Shown: one piece after another, positions 1-9,930 of the stretch
Layout of the letters: the number at the start of each line of letters is the position of its first letter
How positions within the stretch are numbered: the stretch's first letter is position 1
NCBI GenBank assembly: GCA_030549775.1
Contig: CM060174.1
Location: forward strand, 97,976,132 to 98,040,131
Length of the DNA: 64,000 nt
Reading direction: 5' to 3'
DNA from: Tamarix chinensis
Taxonomy: Eukaryota > Streptophyta > Magnoliopsida > Caryophyllales > Tamaricaceae
Position numbers and translations under genes: made by a program
Notes under the pieces: model-generated
The model's input: the letters and a program-made list of their open reading frames with translations, nothing else
Database searches by the model: none
Told to the model about the DNA's origin: nothing

Positions 1-292
1 GTAATAAAAATCTCTTTGTGAGTTTTTCATTTCTCTTTGTGAGATTGCTTGATCATGGAAAAATTACTATGTGTGGTTTCTCTTGATTGTCTTTAGTGAG
101 TGATTCTTTATGAATTCTCATTAAAAATCCTTTTATTACTATCTTTGTGAAGTATCAAAATTTCTATCCTATTAGTGTTTGAAGTATCATTTGAATGTAT
201 GAGTACTTCATACATCCATTCGAGTTTCATTATTGAAGAATAAAGAAGATCCATTCATTTACTTGAAAATCTTTCGACCCACATTCACATCA
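1..292 (+). mobile_element. 5' LTR (3' part only) of a gag-only LTR retrotransposon
   Basis: These bases are repeated, with scattered substitutions, at about 9639-9930, and both copies end in ...CACATCA. The copy here is directly followed by a primer-binding site and later by gag, so it is the downstream end of the 5' LTR; the rest lies left of the window. The matching 3' LTR starts TGATG and ends CATCA, a perfect short inverted terminus. The two copies differ at perhaps one base in ten to fifteen by eye, so the insertion is not recent. Confidence 0.85.
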
Positions 293-296
293 AAAC

Positions 297-310
297 TGGT
301 ATCAAAACTC
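297..310 (+). other. Primer-binding site (initiator-Met tRNA type)
   Basis: TGGTATCAAAACTC lies four bases after the LTR end. It resembles the usual plant primer-binding site TGGTATCAGAGC, complementary to the 3' end of initiator methionine tRNA, with a G-to-A difference. The position right after the LTR is what makes the call. Confidence 0.75.
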
Positions 311-2132
311 ATCTTGAATCCTTCTTTAAGGTATTCGCAATCCTAGCTTGGGGTATTTTAGTGTGAAGTTTCGTTGATTGTGGGTGGATGGTTTGAAAGT
401 CTTTTATCCATTGTCATTTCTTTTTCCTCCAATTTATTTCTTTTCTTTGTAAAGAACCTATCAAGATTCATTGTTAGGAATTTTAGTACATCTTCAAAGC
501 ATTAGAGTTGAAGATATCCATGAGTGTGTGTTGATATTCAACCAAGAACCTATTGTTGTGCTATTTCCGCAAGCGCACGGATTCGTTATAGCATTTCAAG
601 GTCGTATCCACAGGGACTTTGTAATTGATTACACTTATTTACTATTTTAACTATCTAAATCTACAAAAAGTGGAGGTATGCGTTCGGATGAAAAGATTAA
701 TTACAAAAAGCATTCTAACTTAGAGATGCTAAATAATAGGAATAAAACCTAAGATCGAACTTTGGTCTCCGGATTAATAATCAATAATGAAATAATACTT
801 ATGCAGCAGATTAATTCACTAACTGTGGACAATTGGTCAAATCGTATTCTTTAGCCTCTTTCAAGGTCTAAGAACGTATTTAATCTAATTTTCCAACTAA
901 TTTCGTGACTCACAAACTAAATTAAGCCCATTAAGCGCTACCAATTATAGAGTCCCAAAAAATTAAACATCTACTTTCGTGATTACTTAAATTCCCGTAT
1001 ATATGCTAATTTTCGATAATAATCTCAGCCTTTTAGTTATAGATTACATCTATGGAGGTCGGATTTCATCAAATCCACTTTACGACAATCAAATATAGCA
1101 TATATAATAGTATCAATGAATCAATCATATGACATAATACTTTATTTCATCGTATCAATTACTAAAATGGTACCTAAGTCCAATCCTAGAAAAGAGACTA
1201 CTCACTCATATTTGCAAATAAAATGAAAAAAATAAATAGCATGATGAACAATAACAACGTCATAGATAAAGAAAAGAAGAATTAGATTGAAATAATCGTA
1301 ATCCGAAAGAGTGCAATGTTGATTTGAACTGACCGCCACAAATTACACAATTGAATCTTTCGAACAATTAAAACTAAAGAAAACAAGATATTACAAGAAG
1401 TTATGCTCGATAATGAGGGGTCTCTAATGCCTCTAAAACATCCTCTCTCTCTCCTTAAGAAGTCCCCAAGGCGTGCCACAAAATTTCCCATCACGCCGGC
1501 CATGTCGCGCACGAAGATCGTAAGGAGGACTGTTGTTGCACGGTCGTGCGGCCCTTGCACAGCCTTGCCGTGCAATTTCTCAGCTCTCGGCAATTTGGAA
1601 AATCCGATATTGCACAGCCTAGCCATGCAATATTTTTGGCCTCGACTTTTTAGCTCAGAATTTCGCACAGCCGTGCAGGTCTGGCATGGGCTGGCCGTGC
1701 AATTATGTTTTCTTCCATAAACGCCTGGGAGGGCTACATGGTTGTGCAGCTGGGTGTGTGGCCGACTGTACACTCCCCTTTTGAATCTTCTTAGGGATAT
1801 ATTGGCATATATGTTGGCTCTCATGGATTCAATGCACCTTCATAAGCATGTTGGGTTGATGCATTCTCCTCCCGAGCTTTCCTTGCTAGGTCTTTAGCTC
1901 CAAACATAAGCAATTCTTTCTCATTCTTGGTGTTTTTACGGGAAATCCTGCAACACAAGGCTCAAGAAAATAGTAGTGCAAATAATAGGCCAAAACCATA
2001 GAAAAATATGTAAAAGAGATTAAATAAAGTCCTAAAGCTAAGGGAAAGAGAAGTAAAAATATGGTAAAAATTCACTTTATCACCTATCAAGATCTTGTTG
2101 AATACCATCAAGAAAGCATTTAGATTTGTGTT
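311..2132 (+). other. Untranslated leader of the gag-only element, with a nested solo LTR
   Basis: Sequence between primer-binding site and gag. Apart from the 1.5-kb inserted LTR (554-2082) and its duplicated CCTAT, the true leader is only about 290 bp. No open frame of note; the two overlapping opposite-strand frames near 1282-1824 lie inside the inserted LTR. Confidence 0.6.
554..2082. mobile_element. Solo LTR (about 1.53 kb) inserted in the leader
   Basis: Begins TGTTGTGCTATTTCCGCAAG and ends ...CACTTTATCA, flanked by a perfect 5-bp target duplication CCTAT (549-553 and 2083-2087). It lacks gag, pol or a second LTR, so it is a solo LTR left by recombination. Inside, at about 1535-1705, GC-richer sequence repeats degenerate palindrome-like motifs around TTGCACAGCC and GCCGTGCAAT. 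The start resembles LTR termini seen widely in plants, but I cannot name the family. Orientation is not determined. Confidence 0.75.
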
Positions 2133-3271
2133 TTGGGTTCGAAATCAAAGATGGAGAATGATGATCTGATGAGATATCTTCTAGAGACTATAACCAAGAT
2201 CCAATTACAACTTCAAAATATGGAAGATCAAAGACAAGCCGATTATGATAGGTATGAAGGCATACTACGAAGGGCTTTGCAAAGTAAAGGTGGACGAGTT
2301 AATAAAAGGATGGAGTATGTTGAGCAGCGTTCTAATTCAGCATATTCAAGTCAACATGAAGGAGGTTCTATTAAAAGATTTGAAGACCGTGAAGAAAGCT
2401 ATACGAAGGTTGATATTCCATATTTCTATGGTGAGTTAGATACTTAAATTTTTATAGTTTGGATGCAAACTCTAGATGCAATTTTTGACTTCAAATATTA
2501 TGAATCTATGATGATCAAATGAGGTGCAAAGTAGCAATCTTGAAATTAAGAAATTTTACAAGCACTTGGTTTGAAAATGTGAAGAAATCAATAGAGAAAG
2601 AAGGGAAACCGAAGATAAAGACTTGGGAAAATTTGAAGAAGCACATGAAGAGAAAAATCATTCCTAAGGAGTTCGAGCAAAATAATTTCATTAGGATGAT
2701 TGCTCTTAAGCAAGATGATGCAAGTGTAGAATAATATGAAAGAGAGTTTGAAAGACTTTCCCTTATATGTGATGTAACTGAAATAAGGGAGCAAACATGT
2801 ACAAGATTTTTAGGAGGGTTAAATGTAAATTTGAGAGAAAAAGTTGAAGTTTCTTCTTATGATTCATTAGAGGATGTGATCAAGTTGGCATTAAAGTTTG
2901 AATAGCAAGACAAGACATAAAATATGATTTCAAATACTTCCATTTCTTCTTCTTACATTGATGCTTCATCAAGTTTGAATATAGATGAAAGAATATTGAT
3001 TACATATGAAGAGAAAGAAAAAGATAAGATGGATGAAGATGTTCTTAAGAATAAGCAATGTTATAAGTGTAGGGGATATGGCCATTTTTTTAAGGAATGT
3101 GAAAATAGAAGAATTTTGTCAATAAAGGAAATTGAGACTCTGGATTGTGGTAATGGTAAAGCAAGGAAAGAATACAAAAAGAAAAACATGGATGTGTTTG
3201 ATTTTAAGGAGTATGACAGTGTGTGTGATGAAAAAGATGAAGTATGTTACATGTTGAGAGGGTTCGAATGA
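2133..3271 (+). pseudogene. Decayed gag (capsid/nucleocapsid) of the gag-only element
   Basis: Reading through several stops gives a plant Ty3/gypsy-type Gag: an N-terminal coiled, charged part (LLETITKIQLQLQNMEDQ), a retrotransposon-gag core (FTSTWFENV, then YEREFERLSLICD and RFLGGLN), and a CCHC zinc knuckle CYKCRGYGHFFKEC (about 3058-3099, CX2CX4HX4C intact). Gag would package element RNA into particles. In-frame stops follow residues such as ...YGELDT, ...ESMMIK, ...QDDASVE and ...ALKFE. No protease, reverse transcriptase or integrase follows before the polypurine tract, so the element is non-autonomous by design or deletion and would rely on a partner's pol. The two frames at 2245-2439 and 2924-3271 belong to this unit or are shadows. 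Confidence 0.8.
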
Positions 3272-3644
3272 TGCAAGAAAAAGAAGTGTAGTATCTGCCT
3301 ATGTTGACTTTGTATACATATGGTGATGTTTTGTACATGGTACCTTTGAAGGATTCAAATATATATGATGTTTAATTATAAGGTATAACATGAAAATCAA
3401 AGACATGTGGAGATTAAGCCATGAAGGTTCTAAGTAATTCAATAGCGGTGCATAGAGATTGCATGGCATATGCATTAGTTCAAAGCTTCAACATTTTTCA
3501 GAATTTTCTAAGTTCTTAGATGATTCTTCAAACATCCAAAGACATATTATCAAGGAGTTTAAAGATAAAAATCATCTTGAAAGATATGTTTTCATTATTG
3601 GGAGTTCTTATTTGAAGATTCAAATTTGAGGTCAAATTTCTTTC
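3272..3644 (+). other. 3' untranslated part of the gag-only element
   Basis: AT-rich sequence between gag and the polypurine tract. No pol-like motifs were seen in any frame, which supports a gag-only structure. Confidence 0.5.
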
Positions 3645-3656
3645 AAAAGGGGGGAA
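3645..3656 (+). other. Polypurine tract
   Basis: AAAAGGGGGGAA abuts the TGATGCAGG start of the 3' LTR. This is the expected site of plus-strand DNA priming in LTR retrotransposons and fixes the 3' LTR boundary. Confidence 0.75.
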
Positions 3657-4156
3657 TGATGCAGGTGCAGATATGTTTATACATATAAACATGATTCTTA
3701 CACATGTGTAGGATATTTCTTAAGGTTATTGGAAGTGTTTTCCAAGTTAAATACACTTTCTTGAAGATATGGTTCTAAATTGAAGAATTTAACAAGTAGG
3801 AGATTTTTGCACAACCAAATTAAGCCTTAGTGAGTTTATTGATTGGTTAACTAGTCATAGGTGATAAATTGGCTTGTGGAATTAGTCAAATACAACCATC
3901 AAAAGTAGATAATGACAATTAAGGAGTCAATGATAACAAGCTAAGGTTTTGTTGATAGTTATGATTTTATGTGTCACTTTTATAACTCAACCCTAATCCC
4001 AACATGTCATATGGTTGACTGGGTGGGTATTTTCTTGGATTATGCCTATATATATTGTAACACCCCCAAATTTACTACTGAAAAATTTCGTTTAACTTAA
4101 AAGTTTTAGCGGAAGCGAAAGAATTTAAAACTGTAAACTTGGGGGTATTACCGCCA

Positions 4157-4201
4157 CACTTAGTACCAGACCGGTTCATTCTACCGTTCCGGTACTAAGT
4201 G
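4157..4201 (-). other. Two-part stem-loop in the LTR 3' end, copy in A
   Basis: Arms CACTTAGTACC (4157-4167) and GGTACTAAGTG (4191-4201) pair perfectly over 11 bp; inside, CGGT and ACCG can form a second 4-bp stem. Corresponding structures with different bases occur in elements B, C, E, F and H. Confidence 0.65.
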
Positions 4202-4689
4202 CTAAGGCTAAATCCGATCGTCAATAAGCACAAAGTATCATAAAACGCAAAACGTCATTATCATAAATCATTAATAAGATATAAGTCCAATAGAAGTTTG
4301 AATACGCTTTAGGATTACAACCCCATAATATTTTTTTCTCCTTTTAAAACATGAAACGTAATACAAAATATAGCTAACAAAGCAATTCCCAGAAAGGGTT
4401 AGTATCCGGATCACCTACTCACTCAAGTCAAGCCTTCCACCCAAATTAGTAATCGATGAAACCTGCATAGGAGGTCTGCTCCCCACCATTGGTGGATCAT
4501 CACAGGACCCAGTCAATCAAGGTAGTATCAGTACGGGTCCAGTACTGAGTAAGGACGCAGGTGCGCTAAGGCCAAGCATACAATCATACCACATAGCATT
4601 CATAGCACATTCACATAGGCAACATGCGATAACACACAAGATAAGGCCTGAGTATGTTCCGATGATTTATTCTTTATCCTCATTAATAA

Positions 4690-5400
4690 TATGTCCATTT
4701 CACGCATATTCTTTAATAGTCCATGTGAGTGCGAGAACCCCACTATTATAGCCGGTGGACCGAAAAGTATACACTCAGGGCAGAACGCTCCTGACCACTA
4801 TTATTTGCCGGTGGACCGGTCTCCAGGGCAGAACGCTCCTGGCCACTATTATTTGCCGGTGGACCGGTCTGGCCCCGACTCACATGGTGTTTCACTGTAA
4901 GTACTTAGTGTATTTTCCTTATTTTCATTAACAGCATGTTCAATCCACACACATTCTTTAATAGTTCATATGATTGCGGGAACCCCACTATTATAGTCGG
5001 TGGACCGGAAGGTATATACTCAGGGCAGAACGCTCCTGACCACTATTATTTGTCGGTGGACCGGTCTCCAGGGCAAATTGTTCCTGGCCACTATTATTTG
5101 CCGGTGGACCGGTCTGGCCCCGAATCACATGATGTTTCGGTGTAAGTGCTTAGTATATTTCCCATGGTTTAACTTACTTACTTCGGTTTGTCGAGCACGA
5201 AATCCCCCACTATTATAGCCGGTGGACCGGAAAGTATACACTCAGGGCAGAACGCTCCTGACCACTATTATTTGCCGGTGGACCGGTCTCCAGGGCACCC
5301 CGGCTCCTGGCCACTATTATTTGCCGGTGGACCGGTCTGGGCTCGGCTCAACAATCTTTCACTCTACATGATTAGTGTCTTATCCGTGTCTTATTGAATC
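4690..5400. repeat. Three-fold 240-bp higher-order repeat built of ~50-bp units (A)
   Basis: Three cassettes start near 4690, 4935 and 5180. Each opens with CCCCACTATTATAGCCGG and carries about three units ending in GCCGGTGGACCGG, with GGGCAGAACGCTCCTG between them. The core CCGG-TGGA-CCGG is a short inverted repeat. Two-cassette relatives lie at 27875-28290 (B) and 30895-31350 (C). The small open frames here (about 69 residues each) simply reflect the repeat and are not genes. Confidence 0.85.
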
Positions 5401-5924
5401 ACATCGCACCCTTGACATGCATGCGGTTGATACTCTATCTCTTTTCCCTCCAGAGGGACCGTCCCATATTTTGAGACTCGCACCTCTTCTCACACCCGAC
5501 ATCCATCCCCCGTAGACTTAGGTAAAGTAGCATATAGTAAGACACAAACCCCAAGGATATAGGCCATCCCAACACGTATGATATCGCCTCTGCGTGTTCT
5601 CATCCCTCTAGGGTTCCTCCTCAGATACCCTAATCGGACCTATGTGGCCCAACTCTTTCTTACTTACCCAAACGCTACGTTATTCTCTATCTCGCACCTC
5701 ATTCTTTATTAGGAAATTCCCCAAGTGTATTTCTTTATCTCCCAAGTTCATATGTGACCAACAAAACCCTAGTTGGCCACTCAGACCCTAATCGACCACG
5801 CCAACCCTGGTTGGCTGCACCAAACCCTAGCACTTTACTTCTTCAACAAGTAACCTCCCTCCTTTAGAAAACCCATACTCATCCTTTATATAAGTGAATT
5901 CTCACTCTCAACCCCCTACTCCTT

Positions 5925-6500
5925 AGGCCATTAATATCACCGTGTAATCATTAATACCACCATACAACCCTAACATCACCATGCGAATCATAATACCACC
6001 ATACCAACCATAATACCACTATACAAACCCTAATACCACCGTGCAATCATGATTACCACCATGCAACCATTAATACCACCATACAACATTAATACCACCA
6101 CAAAATCGTAAATACCATCATATAAACCCTAATACCACCATGCGAACCCTAATACCACCGTTACAACCATAATACCACCATACAACATTAATACCACCAT
6201 GAAATCACAAACACCATCATACAAACCCTAACACCGCCATGCGAACCCTAATGCCACCATACAACCATTATACCACCATACAACATTAATACCACCATAA
6301 AATCACAAATAACATCATACCACATTAATACCCCATAAAATCACAAATACCCCCATCCAACATTAATACCTCCATAAAGTCACAATACCACCATACGAAC
6401 CCAAATACCGCCATAAACCATTAATACCACTATGAAATCATTTGTACCAACATGCGAGCATTGATGCCACCATTCAAACCCTAATCCCACCATACAAACT
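5925..6500. repeat. Degenerate minisatellite, ~18-22 bp unit (A)
   Basis: More than twenty imperfect copies of a unit like AATACCACCATACAACCCT follow each other, with drift in length and sequence. It lies between the higher-order array and the trinucleotide arrays of element A. Confidence 0.8.
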
Positions 6501-7073
6501 TCAAGACCCCCATGATGGTTCCCAACTCATACTACCATTTATCCTAACATGCATGTCCTAGAGGGCCATAGCATAATACGTCGTAAACATCATACATATA
6601 AACGTCATGCTCATGTCATGGAAGAACAAACAACATACCTCAATCTCCAAGCTGCGCTACACATAGAACAAGTTATCCACAAATCATACAATACATGACA
6701 TAGCATGGCATACACAACATTCAACACATCAATGTCACACATAGCATAAGGCCATTAGCATCGTCCTTACCTAAGGCGACGCCGGGCTTGGAGCACGCTC
6801 CTCTAACTCCTTAAGGCTTTGGTCGGGGTTACCTATAAAAGGGGAAAATGCTAAGTATTAGTTTCCCCTATAATTACTATCAAACCTCATTTTAGTTTAA
6901 GGTTAGGGTTTTTATTACTAAAAAGGGTTTTATACAAAAACTAGGGTTTTTACTTTAGAATTAGTATACTAAATATTAGTAGTTAAAATATGCTTATTTT
7001 TAATACCTATTGTTACACTTATATTATTAGCCCCATTATCCCTATTCTTATAATAATAATGTTCGTGTTAACT

Positions 7074-7522
7074 ATAGAAAAATAATGATAATAATAATAA
7101 TAATAAAACTAATACTCATGACACTAATGTTTATAGTAAGAGAAACCCTAGCCTTTTTTTTTAAGGCTAAGTCTATTAATGGTGTCATATTCAAAATAAT
7201 AATATTATAAGGTCACAATATTACAAGTAACTATTCCTAAGGGTGATAATGACAATATTTGTATATTCTTGAATAATAAAAGGGTTTAAATGCTTTTGAT
7301 TACAACAATAAGGTAGTGATAGTAGTAATAATAATAATAGCTGATAATAGTGTCATAGTAATAGGGTTAGGGTTAATGTTAAATGGTATGGTAATAAGGT
7401 TCAAGTACTCTTCTTAGTTAACAACCAAATGATATTTACTAGGTTGAGTTAAGTAACATGGGTAAGACAAGGTAGTATTATTATTAACAATAGTGGTAAA
7501 TGTGTTAAGTATAATAATAGTA

Positions 7523-7570
<48 letters not shown>

Positions 7571-7880
7571 GTACAACCAATTAAGGCTAAGCAATACTAA
7601 TAATAACCATAGTAAGGATAATAGAATAATAATAATAAAAATGTTAATACTAATACTTATAAAAATAAGACCAAAGTTAAGTATAATATACTTTAGGGTT
7701 TAAAAGAGATGTTAGTATTAGTAAGAAAACAAGAACATTAATAATAATAAGGACAATAATAATGGTAATAATAATAATACTAAGAATAATAATAATAATA
7801 ATAAAAGTAATAATAATAATAAAAGTAATAATAATAATAGTAATAATAAGTATATTAGTATTAATATTAGTAGAAAATAG
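7074..7880. repeat. Interrupted (AAT)n trinucleotide arrays (A)
   Basis: AAT/TAA arrays at about 7084-7106, 7522-7570, 7625-7640 and 7740-7850. Element B has comparable arrays in the same relative place (29700-30110), just left of the GC-rich block. Frames here encode only Ile/Val or Leu runs and are not genes. Confidence 0.9.
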
Positions 7881-7899
7881 TAGCAGCTATATAAAAAGG

Positions 7900-9240
7900 G
7901 GGTTAGGGTTTGGATGGGTGGAGAACCACCTAGGGTCGGTGGTGGTCCGGCGGCGGCGCGTGGCGGCGGCGGCGGCGGCGGTGGAGGAGGAAGAGAAGGG
8001 AAAAGATCAAGGTGGTGGTTAGATGGGAGGAGAAGAGAGGAAGTTTGAGGTGGGGGAAGAATCAGCAGGTGAAGGGGAGTGGAATGAGGGTGGTGGCGTG
8101 GCAAGGGGCGGCGGCGCGCGGCGGCGACGGCGGCGGCCGAGGGTGGTGGAGAGAGGTGGAAGATGGGGGAGGAAGGAGGAGAGGGAGGCAAGGGAAAACG
8201 AAGGTAGGGGAGGGTAGAGGGAGGTATGCTGGGAATTTTGGAGGGTGGAAGAGGCCCTGATGGCGGCCGGGATGGCGGTGGGAGGCGGCGCAAGGGCGGC
8301 GAAGGCTGGAGGTGGTGGTTTCGGGTTAGGATTTTTGCACAGCTATGGCGGTACGTGCAGGGCAAGGGAAAGGGTGCTGGTGGTCTGGTTTCGTAGAGGG
8401 CGTTGCAAGGATGATAACGGTGGGGAGAGGTGGTTTCGACGGTGGCTAGAGGCGGTAGAAATGGTGTATGTTCCGGCGGCGGCGGAACAGGGTTTCAACA
8501 AGGTCCAACGGGAGGACTTGCTGTTGGCCGTTCGGGAGGGGGTATTTATAGGCCAGGGGGAAGGAAAACGACGAAGGGAGGAAGGTGGCACGCGGGGCAG
8601 GGGTGCAGGTGGCCGGCCGATGGCAGGCGGTGCAGGTCTGCCATGGCAGGCTGGGTCGGGGACAGGGAAGAAGAAAGGAAGGAGAAGGGCACGCGAAAAA
8701 GGGAGAGAAGGAATTGGTCGGGCCGAAAAAAGAAAGAAAGCGACGGGAGAGAGGCAGGGAAGGACGATCGGGTTGGTGGCTGCCGGCGAAATCGACTTGC
8801 AGGTCGATTGCAGGTCGGGGGGGCAGGTCGAAGAAGAAGAAGATGGCAGGGTGGACCGGTGGTCCAGGGAAAAGAAAAGAGGAGGGGAACCGGCCGGTTC
8901 GGCGTGGTTTATTAAGTCCGCAAGTCGAACGCGGCGTTTCGACGTTATGGGCGACAAAGCGCCGCGTCGCGTTGCCCGTTTGGCAACGGCTATAAGGCCA
9001 TTAATTGAGGCGCGGCGTTTCGACATTTATGAGGGTAAAACGCGGCGTATGGGGCGCGCAGCAGTTGGCGTCGCGCGACGCTGGGCCGCGGGCGGGAAGG
9101 AGGAAGGAGAGGCCAGGGCCTGGGCTCGCGCGAAGGGAGAGGGGAGGCGAGGGGTCTGGGCCGGTGGGCTGGCCCAGCCGGGGGAGAAGAAAGAAAAAAA
9201 AGAAGAGGAGGGAGAAAAAGGGAAAAAGAGGGGAAAATAG
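7900..9240. other. GC-rich, purine-skewed block of element A
   Basis: About 1.3 kb rich in GGCGG, GGAGG and GGGAG on the plus strand, in an otherwise AT-rich window. It ends in a near-pure purine run (about 9180-9238). Long open frames on both strands are a by-product of the composition: their products are low-complexity Gly/Arg or Pro/Ser runs with no recognisable domain, so none is called. It should span the U3/R boundary of the LTR in minus orientation. Confidence 0.6.
8541..8551 (-). promoter_or_regulatory. TATA box of LTR A (minus strand)
   Basis: Minus-strand CTATAAATACC, preceded by GGC, about 1.0 kb from the inferred LTR start at 9564. The identical 11-mer occurs in element B at 35824-35834, about 0.93 kb from its LTR start. 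This shared position is the argument for a real promoter element; transcription should start some 30 bp further left. Confidence 0.5.
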
Positions 9241-9930
9241 GTAATAAATAGGATGGGAAAATTGAATAAAATAACTTATGGGTAAATTGGGGTATTTTTG
9301 GGTTGTTTATAATATTAATATTTATGAAATATTAAATAAATTCCCTTTTGCTTATTTTAGACTATTTTAGATAAATTCCCTTAACCCTCATGCTAATTAG
9401 AGAAACACCCAAATTTTCTTCCAATTACATTTTTTTTTATTATCTTCCTCTTAATATACCTTAATTAACTCTCTAAATTTTAATAAATAAATTTATATAA
9501 TTAATTTTCCTAATAATTCCTTATTTGGCCATAATTTCGAAAATTAGGATTTTGGGATATTACATATATATATGGAATAATATTGACACTTAGATAAGGA
9601 GAGGTAGAGAAAAGATTGTAATTAAAATTTGAGTTAAGTAATAAAAATCTATTTGTGAGTTGTTTCATTTCTCTTTATGAGATTGCTTGATCATGGGAAA
9701 ATTACTATGTGTGGTTTCTCTTGATTGTATTTAGTGAGTGATTCTTCGTGAGTTCGTATTAAAAATCCTTTGATTACTATCTTTGTGAAGTATCAAAGTT
9801 TATATCTTATTAGTTTTTATACTATCATTTGAATGTATGAATACTTCATACATCCATTCGAGTTTCATTATTGAAGAATCAAGAGGAACCATTCATTTAC
9901 TTGAAGATCTTTTGACCCACATTCACATCA

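Larger units (their letters stand above)
4056..9564 (-). mobile_element. Element A: 5.5-kb solo LTR, Ty3/gypsy related
   Basis: Plus-strand ends are TGTAACACCCCCAAA and ...GGGATATTACA, with perfect 5-bp target duplications TATAT (4051-4055, 9565-9569). There is no internal copy of either end, no gag and no pol, so it is one giant solo LTR. Minus orientation is inferred because its plus-strand start aligns with the end of LTR H, whose strand is fixed by pol, and from a minus-strand TATA box at 8541-8551. Internal layout on the plus strand: stem-loop (4157-4201), a three-fold 240-bp repeat (4690-5400), a minisatellite (5925-6500), trinucleotide arrays (7074-7880), a very GC-rich purine-skewed block (7900-9240), and an AT-rich tail. 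Confidence 0.8.
3657..9930 (+). mobile_element. 3' LTR of the gag-only element, split by solo LTR A
   Basis: Starts TGATGCAGG directly after the polypurine tract and ends ...CACATCA at 9930. Removing element A (4056-9564) and one TATAT copy leaves about 760 bp. Its last 290 bp match window positions 1-292. The element plus its nested insertions therefore covers at least 1-9930. Its own target duplication cannot be checked because the 5' end is outside the window. Confidence 0.8.

Noticed and set aside
1282..1824. 180-codon minus-strand and 105-codon plus-strand frames
   Set aside because: Both lie inside the solo LTR at 554-2082 over its palindromic GC-rich part, with no domain.
4690..5400. 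CRISPR-like appearance of the repeat/spacer array
   Set aside because: Spacers are themselves repeats, unit spacing is that of a higher-order tandem repeat, and the genome is a plant.
7888..7897. TATATAAAAA on the plus strand of A (similar text in B near 30125)
   Set aside because: The LTRs are inferred to be minus-oriented, and a better shared TATA box exists on that strand; kept only as an alternative.
7718..9244. Long open frames on both strands in the GC-rich block of element A
   Set aside because: Low-complexity Gly/Arg or Pro/Ser/Leu products, no domains, overlapping on both strands; explained by base composition.
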